DNA of 64,000 nt, taken from NCBI RefSeq assembly GCF_018889955.1, contig NZ_CP076545.1:1426001-1490000 (forward strand). Reading direction: 5' to 3'. The notes beneath the pieces are model-generated. The model did not search any database. It worked only from the letters and a program-made list of their open reading frames with translations, and was not told where the DNA came from. Made by a program: the position numbers and the translations under genes. Below are positions 9,940 to 17,468 of this stretch, piece after piece. The stretch comes from Collinsella sp. zg1085 (GTDB lineage Bacteria > Actinomycetota > Coriobacteriia > Coriobacteriales > Coriobacteriaceae). Within the stretch, counting starts at the first letter, position 1; the number at the start of each line of letters is the position of its first letter.

Positions 9940-11145
9940 ATGGATATTCGTCGCGCATTAGTGCTGGTTATCGACTCTATTGGCGTTGGTCATGCACCTG
10001 ATGCAGAAAAATATCACAGCAATGGAGCAGATACGCTCGGACACGTTGCCAGCTGGTTTATGGAGCATGAAGGTCGTGCGCTGCAGATTCCTCATCTGGT
10101 ACAGCTTGGTATTACTAAAACTCACCCTGGCGGTCTTGCTGGTATTGATGAGCCTACCTCACCGCTTGCAGCACATGGTCGCATGCAAATTACCAGCTTT
10201 GGCAACGATTCGCTCGACGGGCATTGGGAAATGATGTGCCTACCTGCCCGCTTTGAGGTTGACTACTTTCCCAAAGGCTTCCCTGATGATTTGCTCGATA
10301 ACATAAGAGCATTTTCAGGGCGCGGTATTCTTTGCAATCAGCCCTATTCAGGTACTGAGGTTATTCACGATTATGGCGAAGAGCACCTACGTAGCGGAGA
10401 TTTGATTGTCTATACCTCAGGCGACTCAGTTATTCAGATTGCCGCTCATGAAGATGTGGTTCCCCTTGATGAGCTCTATCGAATCTGTACGTACGTGCGC
10501 ACGCTCATTAACGGCCCTGAAATTACTATGGGTCGCGTGATTGCTCGTCCCTTCGTGGGAGCAAGCGCTGATACCTTTATGCGCACCTCACACCGCCACG
10601 ACTATGGTCTGGAGCCCTATGGTCCTACCGTTGTTGATATGGTGCACAACGCCGGGCTTCACACTATAGCTGTGGGTAAAACCTATGACCTGCTCTGTGG
10701 TCATGGCTTTGATGAGGCGTTTCATAACGAGAATAACCATAATGGCATGGAACACGTGATTGATGTTATGTCACGGCGCGATTGGGAGGGCTTATGCTTT
10801 ACCAATCTTGTTGACTTTGATGCCGTCTATGGACATCGCCGAGACCCTTACGGCGATGGGCTTGCGCTGGAAGACTTTGACGCTCAACTTGGCGACGTAT
10901 GCACGCTCATGGACGAGCATGACTTATTGATTATTACCGCCGACCACGGCAACGACCCAACCTATCAGGGAACCGATCACACACGTGAGTTGGTGCCCCT
11001 GCTTGCCTGGTCGCCCGCTATGCAAGCACCGGGCGCAAACCTTGGGACACGCGCAACAGCGTCCGATGTAGGCGCAACTGTCCTAGAGGCATTAGAGCTT
11101 ACTGATGCAGGAGAAGGTACTAGCTTTTTGAGTGCTCTGCGATAA
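9940..11145 (+). CDS. deoB: Phosphopentomutase
   Basis: Moves phosphate between C1 and C5 of ribose and deoxyribose, connecting both phosphorylases (DeoD, Pdp) with DeoC and the pentose phosphate pathway. The 401-residue protein is an alkaline-phosphatase superfamily metalloenzyme: LVIDSIGVGHAPDAEKY at the N-terminus carries the first metal aspartate, and IITADHGNDPTYQGTDHTRE near residue 325 carries the rest of the di-manganese site. An AGGAG box precedes the ATG. It is the last gene of the salvage run; no clear hairpin terminator follows, and the next gene is convergent. Confidence 0.95.
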   Translation: MDIRRALVLVIDSIGVGHAPDAEKYHSNGADTLGHVASWFMEHEGRALQIPHLVQLGITKTHPGGLAGIDEPTSPLAAHGRMQITSFGNDSLDGHWEMMCLPARFEVDYFPKGFPDDLLDNIRAFSGRGILCNQPYSGTEVIHDYGEEHLRSGDLIVYTSGDSVIQIAAHEDVVPLDELYRICTYVRTLINGPEITMGRVIARPFVGASADTFMRTSHRHDYGLEPYGPTVVDMVHNAGLHTIAVGKTYDLLCGHGFDEAFHNENNHNGMEHVIDVMSRRDWEGLCFTNLVDFDAVYGHRRDPYGDGLALEDFDAQLGDVCTLMDEHDLLIITADHGNDPTYQGTDHTRELVPLLAWSPAMQAPGANLGTRATASDVGATVLEALELTDAGEGTSFLSALR

Positions 11146-11345
11146 TTTAAGTGCCCTGCGCTCACGCGGAGCCCATGCAGAACAACTAGGTGCATAGCAG
11201 ATGAGCTCAGAGCAGCGGCATATGCATGAGCTCATATAACTTAACGCAAAGTTGTAGTACGTTTAAGCGCAACCCACCGGCAGCCTGCGTCTTGCATGGA
11301 CTGTTAGGCAAAACGTAGTAACAAGCAAGCTCTCCTAAACCAGCT

Positions 11346-12296
11346 TTAATACAGCGCAGGCGCAGCACTCATAAGCAACTCATCAAAGTGCTGGTAAAAC
11401 GCATCATGGTCAGCCTTAGTTACCAAATCAACTATGCGACCCTCGCCCGCTTCTGTGCGATAGGTTCTACCGGCAGCAAAACCATAATCAATCACATCGC
11501 AGCGTACCTGCTCAGTCTCAACCACCTCGGGATACATGCTGCAGATGGTAGTCAGTACATCCCAGAGATAATATTCAGAATCTGCCTCGGCACTCATAAC
11601 AAGGGCATAGCCCTGACCAGCCAAATCAACAGCAGGATAGCGGCGATTTTTTGCAAGCCGATTGCGTAGCTCAACATCAAGCGGTATCTCTTCGGTGCTC
11701 TCCAAGCCAACCATAACAATCTTGAGATTAGAATCCCAAACGCGCTTGACCGCCTCTGGATCCCAATAGGCATTCCACTCGGCTGTACCATCATGACCGG
11801 GTTCGTGTACATTTCCATGACCATCGAGCGAACCACCCATCCAGTACAAACAATCAATCTTGTCCTGAATTGTTGGGTCGGTGTCGAGTGCGCGGGCAAG
11901 GTCAGTCAAAGGACCCGTCATCACAAGGGTGGTAAAGCCGTCAGCTGCATGTATTTTCTCAACCATATCAAGATGCGCTGGAAGTAGCGCCTCAGGCGTT
12001 ACAATCGAACCTGCCTCATTTAACAGCGGGAACGAATCAAAGGCATACGAACTTGTACGCCAGGCACTCGGGAACTGATGACGAGCACGTGAAGTTGATG
12101 AGGCTACTTCAAGCTTGTGCCCAAACTGATTAAAGCGATCGATAATTTTTCGCGACGCAAGCACCGCAGGCTCAAGCACACCGTCGCCATCAATAACTGA
12201 TACGCCCGTAAGCTTAATATGGGGAACCTGCAGCAGTAAAAGCAAACTGACTAAATCATCGACATTGCCGTCGTGGTTAAAATATACGTTTTTCAT
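11346..12296 (-). CDS. Nucleoside hydrolase (IU-NH family)
   Basis: Predicted to hydrolyse ribonucleosides to base and ribose. The 316-residue protein has the calcium/ribose site motif as NHDGNVDD near residue 7, with the three key aspartates (D9, D13, D14) present but the first Asp of the usual DxDxxxDD replaced by Asn. VMTGPLTDLARAL and a late Asp region fit the family. Start ATG 12296 follows GAGGTGG at 8 bases; an upstream in-frame ATG exists without a ribosome site. It is convergent with deoB. The substrate (purine, pyrimidine or mixed) cannot be told from sequence. Confidence 0.88.
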   Translation of the reverse strand: MKNVYFNHDGNVDDLVSLLLLLQVPHIKLTGVSVIDGDGVLEPAVLASRKIIDRFNQFGHKLEVASSTSRARHQFPSAWRTSSYAFDSFPLLNEAGSIVTPEALLPAHLDMVEKIHAADGFTTLVMTGPLTDLARALDTDPTIQDKIDCLYWMGGSLDGHGNVHEPGHDGTAEWNAYWDPEAVKRVWDSNLKIVMVGLESTEEIPLDVELRNRLAKNRRYPAVDLAGQGYALVMSAEADSEYYLWDVLTTICSMYPEVVETEQVRCDVIDYGFAAGRTYRTEAGEGRIVDLVTKADHDAFYQHFDELLMSAAPALY

Positions 12297-12377
12297 TCGC
12301 GAGCCACCTCTTTGATGCGCATGTGTACAAACAGGTTGCATTATGCCGCAAATAAGATGGCTCGCCCGCGTATGCAG

Positions 12378-12815
12378 TTACTTCACAACCAAAATGTCGC
12401 AGTCAGTATTGCGCAGCAAGAAGGTAGAAATTGAGCCCAAAAGTGCGTACTTAATGCTTGAAAGCCCGCGTGCGCCGCAAATAACAAGGTCAGGTTCATA
12501 TACATCGAGCATTTCGTCTTTGAGTGTTTCACGAATGCGTCCTGATTTAACCAAAACCTCAATAGAGGGAATCTCTGATGCCTGTTGCGCCTCAGTTACT
12601 AAGCCAGCGACAGAAGCGCGAAATGCCTCCTCAAGTCCTTTAATTAAATCAGCCGGATAGGAACCTGCTGTTTCGAGCGCTGTTGCATCAATGACATGGC
12701 CAATGATAATTGCCGCACCATTTCCCTTTGCAATACTGATAGCACGCTTGAGTACATAGTCTTGCTGCTCGGTACCATCCAGCGATACAAAGATTTTTGA
12801 ATATCCCTTAGTCAT
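12378..12815 (-). CDS. Universal stress protein (UspA family)
   Basis: A 145-residue single-domain Usp. It starts with the beta-strand KIFVSLDGTEQQ and ends with ICGARGLSSIKYALLGSIS, a complete G-2x-G-9x-G-S/T ATP-binding motif, so an ATP-binding Usp is expected. ATG 12815 is chosen for a GGAGGA box 6 bases upstream. It is divergent from uppP over 231 bp. The biological trigger is not visible from sequence. Confidence 0.9.
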   Translation of the reverse strand: MTKGYSKIFVSLDGTEQQDYVLKRAISIAKGNGAAIIIGHVIDATALETAGSYPADLIKGLEEAFRASVAGLVTEAQQASEIPSIEVLVKSGRIRETLKDEMLDVYEPDLVICGARGLSSIKYALLGSISTFLLRNTDCDILVVK

Positions 12816-13046
12816 AGGTTCCTCCATTCCACTAGGACAAGCCCACCTTGCCCAATCGATTACCAACACGAACCTTATATATAGCTATACCCCTTCACGC
12901 GCCATTTGGCGACAGCAATTCCGTAAACGAGTGCATTTTCGTTGTGAGCTGTATGTTGGCGCGCATAATGTGCAGTGCCCGCATGATAATGGTCTACGTT
13001 ACTCGCTACATGCTATGCATGTATCCATAGTATCAAGGGGGACTGC

Positions 13047-13973
13047 GTGGATATTCTCGAGCTTGTAAAATCGGCTTTTTTGGGTTTTATCGAAGGCATC
13101 TCTGAATGGCTGCCTATTTCGTCAACAGGTCACATGATTTTGGTAGACGAATTTGTTAAGCTCAATGTCTCACAAAACTTTTGGAATATGTATCTTGTTG
13201 TAATTCAACTTGGTGCAATCCTAGCTGTTTGCCTGCTGTTTTTCCGTGACCTCAATCCTTTTAGCATCAAAAAAAGACCTGTTGAGCGGCATGCAACCTG
13301 GGCGCTCTGGGGCAAAATCGTGCTTGGATGTATTCCGGCAGCCGCTCTTGGCATTCCTCTCAACGATTGGATGGAAGAGCACCTTCTGAGCGCTGAGGTA
13401 GTTGCACTGGCACTCATAGGCTATGGCATTGCGTTTATTGTCATTGAACTTGTCCGCAGGCGTCAGCATCAAAAGCGCGTTGTTGCCTTAATGTCGGAAC
13501 CGATGGGCGCTCATTTTACGGTAGACGCACAGCGCGATATTGAGGCAGACCGACAGCGCGAAGTAGGCATGAGCAATCTCGATGAGCTCTCGTGGAAAAC
13601 TGCGTTGGGTATTGGCTGCTTCCAGGTGCTATCGCTCATTCCTGGAACGTCACGCTCAGGCTCAACCATTCTGGGCGGTCTCATGCTGGGCTGCAATCGC
13701 GAGCTTGCGTCAAAGTTTACCTTCTTCTTAGCCATTCCGGTCATGTTTGGCGCAAGCCTACTTAAGGTGGTCCGCTTTTTTCAAAAAGGCGGCAGTTTTG
13801 GCACAGATGAAACGATTATTTTGTTGGTAGGCTGCGTAGTTGCCTTTGTAATTTCGCTTCTTGCCATTTCGTGGCTTATGCGTTTTGTTCGCAAGCACAG
13901 CTTCATCCCCTTTGGTGTCTATCGCATACTGCTTGGCGCTGCGGTGTTGGCATACTTTTTTGTTCTGAAATAA
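13047..13973 (+). CDS. uppP: Undecaprenyl-diphosphatase
   Basis: Membrane phosphatase recycling undecaprenyl pyrophosphate for cell-wall synthesis; it confers bacitracin tolerance in relatives. The 308-residue protein has both family motifs: GFIEGISEWLPISSTGHMIL at the N-terminus and LIPGTSRSGSTILGGL near residue 195. Between them lies a charged stretch (about residues 140-180), a hydrophilic loop somewhat longer than in E. coli UppP. The start is GTG 13047 after AAGGGGGA; no in-frame ATG gives a complete first motif. Confidence 0.94.
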   Translation: MDILELVKSAFLGFIEGISEWLPISSTGHMILVDEFVKLNVSQNFWNMYLVVIQLGAILAVCLLFFRDLNPFSIKKRPVERHATWALWGKIVLGCIPAAALGIPLNDWMEEHLLSAEVVALALIGYGIAFIVIELVRRRQHQKRVVALMSEPMGAHFTVDAQRDIEADRQREVGMSNLDELSWKTALGIGCFQVLSLIPGTSRSGSTILGGLMLGCNRELASKFTFFLAIPVMFGASLLKVVRFFQKGGSFGTDETIILLVGCVVAFVISLLAISWLMRFVRKHSFIPFGVYRILLGAAVLAYFFVLK

Positions 13974-14074
13974 ATTGCCTATCAAGCAACAAAATCTGCT
14001 GATATTTGGTATGGTTAGCGCGGTTTGACGCGTTGTGGGATTCGCGTCGTTGTCTTCCAAACAGAAGGAGAAGC

Positions 14075-15388
14075 ATGGACAACATCTTCAAGCTCACCGA
14101 GCGTGGGTCAAATGTCAGCACGGAGGCCCGTGCTGGCCTGACAACCTTCCTTGCGATGGCCTACATCATCGCAGTGAATCCCTCGCTCTTAGTAGCTGCG
14201 GGTATTCCGATGGTTGCGGCCGTAACGGCTACCTGTCTTGGCGCAGGTATCATGACAATTTTGATGGGTGTTTTTTCTAACCGACCGCTTGCCTGTGCTT
14301 CTGGCATGGGAGTAAACGCTATTGTGGCGTTTACCTTAACCGCCGCGGCAGGCAACGACTGGCATGCGGCAAACGCAGTCATCTTTGTTGAAGGCATTGC
14401 TATTTTGCTTCTCGTTTTGTGCGGGCTTCGCGAGGCAATCATGGATGCCATTCCGGTTTCTTTGCGCCACGCCATCTCAGTAGGTCTAGGCCTGTTTATT
14501 GCCATGATTGGTCTTAAAAATGGTGGAGTTATTGTTGCTAATGAGGCAACCATGGTGGCGCTGGGCAACGTTAGTGACCCTATCTTTATCATGGCGCTGA
14601 TTTCGATTATCGCAACTGTCTCGCTCTATGCTTTTAAGGTACCGGGCGCCCTTCTTGGCGGTATCATTATTTCTGTTTTAGCAGGCATTCCTTTAGGCGT
14701 TACGCACATGCCCGAAGGCCTTGTATCTGGTCTTGACTTTAGCTCTTTTGGTGCACCGTTTTTAACCGATGAAGCCGGCACTATGGGCATTGTAAAAGTT
14801 CTTACCAACCCAACGCTTATTGTGTTTGCTTTCTCGCTTATGATGTCTGACTTCTTTGACACCATGGGTACTGCTATGGCTGTTGCCAAGCAGGGCGACT
14901 TCTTAACCGAGGACGGCAACGTAAAAGATATTAAGCCTATTTTGATTGTGGACTCAGCAGCGGCCGCCGTTGGTGGCTTTGTTGGCGCGTCCTCAATTAC
15001 AACCTTCATTGAGTCATCGTCAGGTGCTGCGGACGGCGGACGTTCTGGTTTATCGTCAATCGTTGTTGGTATTTTGTTTATTCTTGCAGCATTTTTCTCA
15101 CCGCTGATTGCCGTCATTCACTCAGCCGCCACCTGCGGTGCACTGGTCTTTGTTGGCTTCCTTATGATGAGCGAGGTGCACGACATCGATTGGTCTGACT
15201 TGCTCGAGGGTTTCCCCGCGTTTGCGATTGCTGCAGGCATTCCGTTTACGTATTCAATTTCTGATGGTATTGGCTTTGGCTTCTTGTCCTTTGTACTGGT
15301 TGCCTCGCTGACTGGTCAGATTAAGCGCGTGAAGCCGCTGATGTGGGTGGCAACACTTGCGTTTTTGGTGTACTTCCTCATCGTGTAA
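14075..15388 (+). CDS. Hypoxanthine/guanine permease (AzgA-like NCS2)
   Basis: Proton-coupled purine base uptake. The 437-residue protein begins MDNIFKLTERGSNVSTEARAG and has TFLAMAYIIAVNPS, the hallmark of the AzgA/PbuG branch, followed by GMGVNAIVAFT and DFFDTMGTAMAVAKQ. ATG 14075 follows AAGGAG closely. I looked for a purine riboswitch in the 100-bp leader and did not find one. The gene likely works with deoD and the nucleoside genes but is a separate unit; the hairpin locus begins 80 bp downstream. Confidence 0.92.
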   Translation: MDNIFKLTERGSNVSTEARAGLTTFLAMAYIIAVNPSLLVAAGIPMVAAVTATCLGAGIMTILMGVFSNRPLACASGMGVNAIVAFTLTAAAGNDWHAANAVIFVEGIAILLLVLCGLREAIMDAIPVSLRHAISVGLGLFIAMIGLKNGGVIVANEATMVALGNVSDPIFIMALISIIATVSLYAFKVPGALLGGIIISVLAGIPLGVTHMPEGLVSGLDFSSFGAPFLTDEAGTMGIVKVLTNPTLIVFAFSLMMSDFFDTMGTAMAVAKQGDFLTEDGNVKDIKPILIVDSAAAAVGGFVGASSITTFIESSSGAADGGRSGLSSIVVGILFILAAFFSPLIAVIHSAATCGALVFVGFLMMSEVHDIDWSDLLEGFPAFAIAAGIPFTYSISDGIGFGFLSFVLVASLTGQIKRVKPLMWVATLAFLVYFLIV

Positions 15389-15467
15389 TACGCCGCTGCT
15401 TATTATCCTGGAGGCGGGGTGTGGGGCGAGCTAGCCTTGCAGCTACTGTTTAAGTTGCAAACGTATG

Positions 15468-15533
15468 GGGTGGCATAGTCTTTTCACGGGAACTGCGCTA
15501 CGCGAAAGTTCCCTTAGAAAAGCTATGCCACCC
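15468..15533. repeat. Palindromic hairpin element 1 (66 nt)
   Basis: GGGTGGCATAG plus CTTTTC pairs with GAAAAG plus CTATGCCACCC, one base bulged; inside an internal loop comes GGGAACT/AGTTCCC, then a G/RA asymmetric loop and a CGC-TAC-GCG-type tip. The layout matches hairpins 2 and 3, with covarying pairs. Confidence 0.85.
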
Positions 15534-15563
15534 TTATGCTACCGCACTATCTCACCAGCTTTG

Positions 15564-15660
15564 TACTGTAGTTCTGTCTCAACGGGACGAATGATTGCGC
15601 TCTCCGAATGTGCTTCGCAGAATTCTCCGAGCACAATCATTCGTCCCCTTTCTTACAGTA
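15564..15660. repeat. Palindromic hairpin element 2 (64-nt core, 97 nt with outer stem)
   Basis: The core spans 15584-15647: GGGACGAATGATTG pairs with CAATCATTCGTCCC, then GCTC/GAGC, a symmetric TCC/TCC internal loop, GAAT/ATTC, a G/GA bulge and the tip TGC-TTC-GCA. An outer TACTGTA/TACAGTA pair extends it to 15564-15660. The inner 25 bases match hairpin 3 at 24 positions. Confidence 0.88.
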
Positions 15661-15854
15661 AATGCCAAACACACATGCAGTGGTCAGCTCACCTCATACT
15701 CCGCCATGTACAAGCAGCGCTTATAAGATGAAAGGATTGGGGTTGCAGCTCTTACGGGACAAAAGCGAAATGCCCACTTCAAAAGGACACTACTACTCAA
15801 AAGTCTGTCTTGAAGCGTAAACTCAGCAAAGCTGCTCGTTTCTCAACTCGAAAT

Positions 15855-15918
15855 AGACCAAGGTATTGCATTCTACGAATGTGCTACGCAGAATTCTCCG
15901 AATGCAATACCTTGGTCT
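15855..15918. repeat. Palindromic hairpin element 3 (64 nt)
   Basis: AGACCAAGGTATTGCATTC pairs perfectly with the reverse copy ending at 15918, then a TAC/TCC internal loop, GAAT/ATTC, a G/GA bulge and the tip TGC-TAC-GCA. The outer arms share no sequence with hairpin 2, yet length (64 nt), loop positions and the inner core are the same. Confidence 0.88.
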
Positions 15919-16050
15919 TTCACCTGCTTTCCGCACTTGAAGCAACCGAACACTCCAATAAAACTGTGTTCCGCGAACACTTCTCTGAAAAAAAGCTTGT
16001 TCTTCATATGCATGGGCAGATTTCAAAACACCGCTAACTTGTATAAGCTG

Positions 16051-16216
16051 TTTTGACAGAAACGGGCAATTTGGCAGTAAAACCTGACAAAAATAGGTAA
16101 TCTGGCAATAAACCCCCTATGGCACGAAAACCTACAACTCATCTACCTGCAGATTCACAAAACAACGAATAACCCACGGGGGTTCTACACTGCCAAATTG
16201 CCCATTTCTGTCAAAA
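16051..16216. repeat. Inverted-repeat-bounded element, copy A
   Basis: A 28-bp terminal inverted repeat (16051-16078 with 16189-16216, one mismatch) encloses about 110 bp; a nested AACCCCC/GGGGGTT pair lies at 16111-16117 and 16178-16184. It is collinear with copy B about 207 bp downstream. There is no transposase and no evident target-site duplication, so it is MITE-like at most. Confidence 0.82.
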
Positions 16217-16257
16217 AGGGTTGGACTAGAATCGCCCGTGCAATGCTGCTGACCAGA

Positions 16258-16424
16258 GCTTTGGCAAAAATGACCAATTTGACGGAAAAATCTGTCATTT
16301 TTGACTAATTTGGCATAAAGAGACAACTGTAGCTTTACTTGTGGCTCGTCTACCTGCGGCTTTGTATGAAAAATACTAACCCGCTGGGTTATAGAGAGTA
16401 CTTTTTCGTCATTTTTGCCAAAGC
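16258..16424. repeat. Inverted-repeat-bounded element, copy B
   Basis: A 17-bp perfect inverted repeat (GCTTTGGCAAAAATGAC at 16258-16274 and its complement at 16408-16424), extended inside by GAAAAA/TTTTTC. The interior aligns with copy A at a constant offset of 207 (for example CTCATCTACCTGC at 16138 and CTCGTCTACCTGC at 16345). Arm differences from copy A are compensated on the opposite arm. Confidence 0.82.
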
Positions 16425-16656
16425 GACAGGTGTAACTTATCGATGCGCCAATAGTGTTAGCACCCGATACGGCGTATTTGTGCTGCTATTTCGCTTTGCG
16501 GAGCAATGCCGGTATGTTAACCCAACGTGTAACGATGCATTATTGGCTTGGTGCGGCAATGTCTTGACTGAATGGAGAGTCACAGGGATTCATGAAGCAA
16601 GCAACGTTCTCACGAAATTGCAAAAATGCAGCGGCTCGCGAAGGAAATCGACCCAG

Positions 16657-16778
16657 TGTACGAATTTTTGCCACCAGCCTGTGTATAGGGGGTCTGTACA
16701 AAGGAACTTTTCAGCATTTCCGCAGAAAAGACGCTACTTTGCTAGAGTGTACTTGACCCCTTGCAAAAAATTCGTACA
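16657..16778. repeat. Long imperfect palindrome
   Basis: The outer arms TGTACGAATTTTTGC and GCAAAAAATTCGTACA enclose nested partial arms (GGGGGTC/GACCCC, GTACA/TGTAC) and a central CTTTTC/GAAAAG hairpin. The total is 122 nt. It resembles the layered arms of the other elements but shares no long sequence with them. Confidence 0.7.
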
Positions 16779-16813
16779 TTAGACGGATTTACTTCTCAAG
16801 CAAATCCGTCTAA
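16779..16813. repeat. 12-bp perfect hairpin
   Basis: TTAGACGGATTT pairs with AAATCCGTCTAA around an 11-base loop. No T run follows on either strand, so an ordinary intrinsic terminator is doubtful, although it faces the end of the EIIA gene at 17001. Confidence 0.7.
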
Positions 16814-17000
16814 CAGTACATTTAGCTATATCACCTACTGTGTACCCGTGTAGCACCTATCCCCTAGAAAGTTGAACCGCTGCACAGAATAGTGCAGACT
16901 ATCTCGCGACCAACTCATTATGCCAAGAGTCACACAGCCCGTTTACTTTCACATAAGACCACTACGCCGCATACACCCGTCTGCCTCATGCCTAGTCGCT

Positions 17001-17459
17001 TTACCGCTCGCCCTCAAGTCTAGCGTTGATAATCTCAGCCAACTGTACCGGGTTATCGCAGGCACGCAACTCTGCACGAAATTCCGCACGCATTAATAGA
17101 GTTGCAGCGCGCGACAAAAGACGCAGATGTGTAGTTCCCGCCTCACTTGCCGGAACATACAACGCCAAGGCAATATCAACCGGCTGCTTGTCAAAACTAG
17201 GCCACTCGACCGGCTCCGCCAGCTTCAGTACAAAAACGCCAGGCTCAACAATTGCCTCACTCTTTGCATGCGGCACAGCAAAGCCATCCATAAGCCCTGT
17301 CTCAGCTTCTGCCTCGCGTGCCAAAAATGCCTGATACAAAGCCTCCTTATCACTTGCAAAACCACGTGCAACCCCATGCTCTGCAAGTCGTAACAGTGCA
17401 TCTTCACGCGTAGTAGCAGCAAAGCCAATCTCAACTTGCTCAGCACTCAGTAACGCCAC
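17001..17459 (-). CDS. PTS EIIA component, fructose/mannitol type
   Basis: Phosphoryl carrier taking phosphate from HPr. The 152-residue PTS_EIIA_2 domain has its active histidine at position 64 in GFAVPHAKS. It is the last gene of an operon IIB-IIC-GatZ-like-IIA and follows the GatZ-like gene by 9 bases. A GAGG box sits before the ATG. Domains are encoded as separate proteins, as in many fructose-family or Frw/Fry-like systems. The substrate is undetermined. Confidence 0.9.
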   Translation of the reverse strand: MALLSAEQVEIGFAATTREDALLRLAEHGVARGFASDKEALYQAFLAREAEAETGLMDGFAVPHAKSEAIVEPGVFVLKLAEPVEWPSFDKQPVDIALALYVPASEAGTTHLRLLSRAATLLMRAEFRAELRACDNPVQLAEIINARLEGER

Positions 17460-17468
17460 GTTTGCCTC

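Larger units (their letters stand above)
15389..17000. other. Gene-free 1.6-kb region packed with palindromes
   Basis: No open frame here looks like a protein: those present lie over palindromes, lack ribosome sites and have no family features. Instead there are three related 64-66 nt hairpins (15468-15918), a small hairpin near 15966, a 207-bp tandem repeat with inverted-repeat ends (16051-16424), and two more long palindromes (16657-16811). 16812-17000 shows nothing I recognise. The region separates the purine permease gene from a convergent PTS operon. Confidence 0.75.

Noticed and set aside
13974-14074. Purine riboswitch before the AzgA-like permease
   Set aside because: The 100-bp leader has no three-way junction with the conserved TATA and loop sequences of the purine aptamer.
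15468-15918. Integron attC sites or a CRISPR array
   Set aside because: attC sites conserve the ends and vary the centre, the reverse of what is seen; there is no integrase gene. CRISPR repeats would be regularly spaced identical units, which are absent.
16051-16424. Full insertion sequence
   Set aside because: Inverted repeats exist, but there is no transposase frame and no target-site duplication; only a MITE-like reading remains open.
15465-16782. Open frames of 75-147 codons in the hairpin locus (for example 15465-15731, 15810-16037, 16339-16782)
   Set aside because: They run across palindromes, lack ribosome sites and contain no recognisable domain; the composition is that of chance frames.
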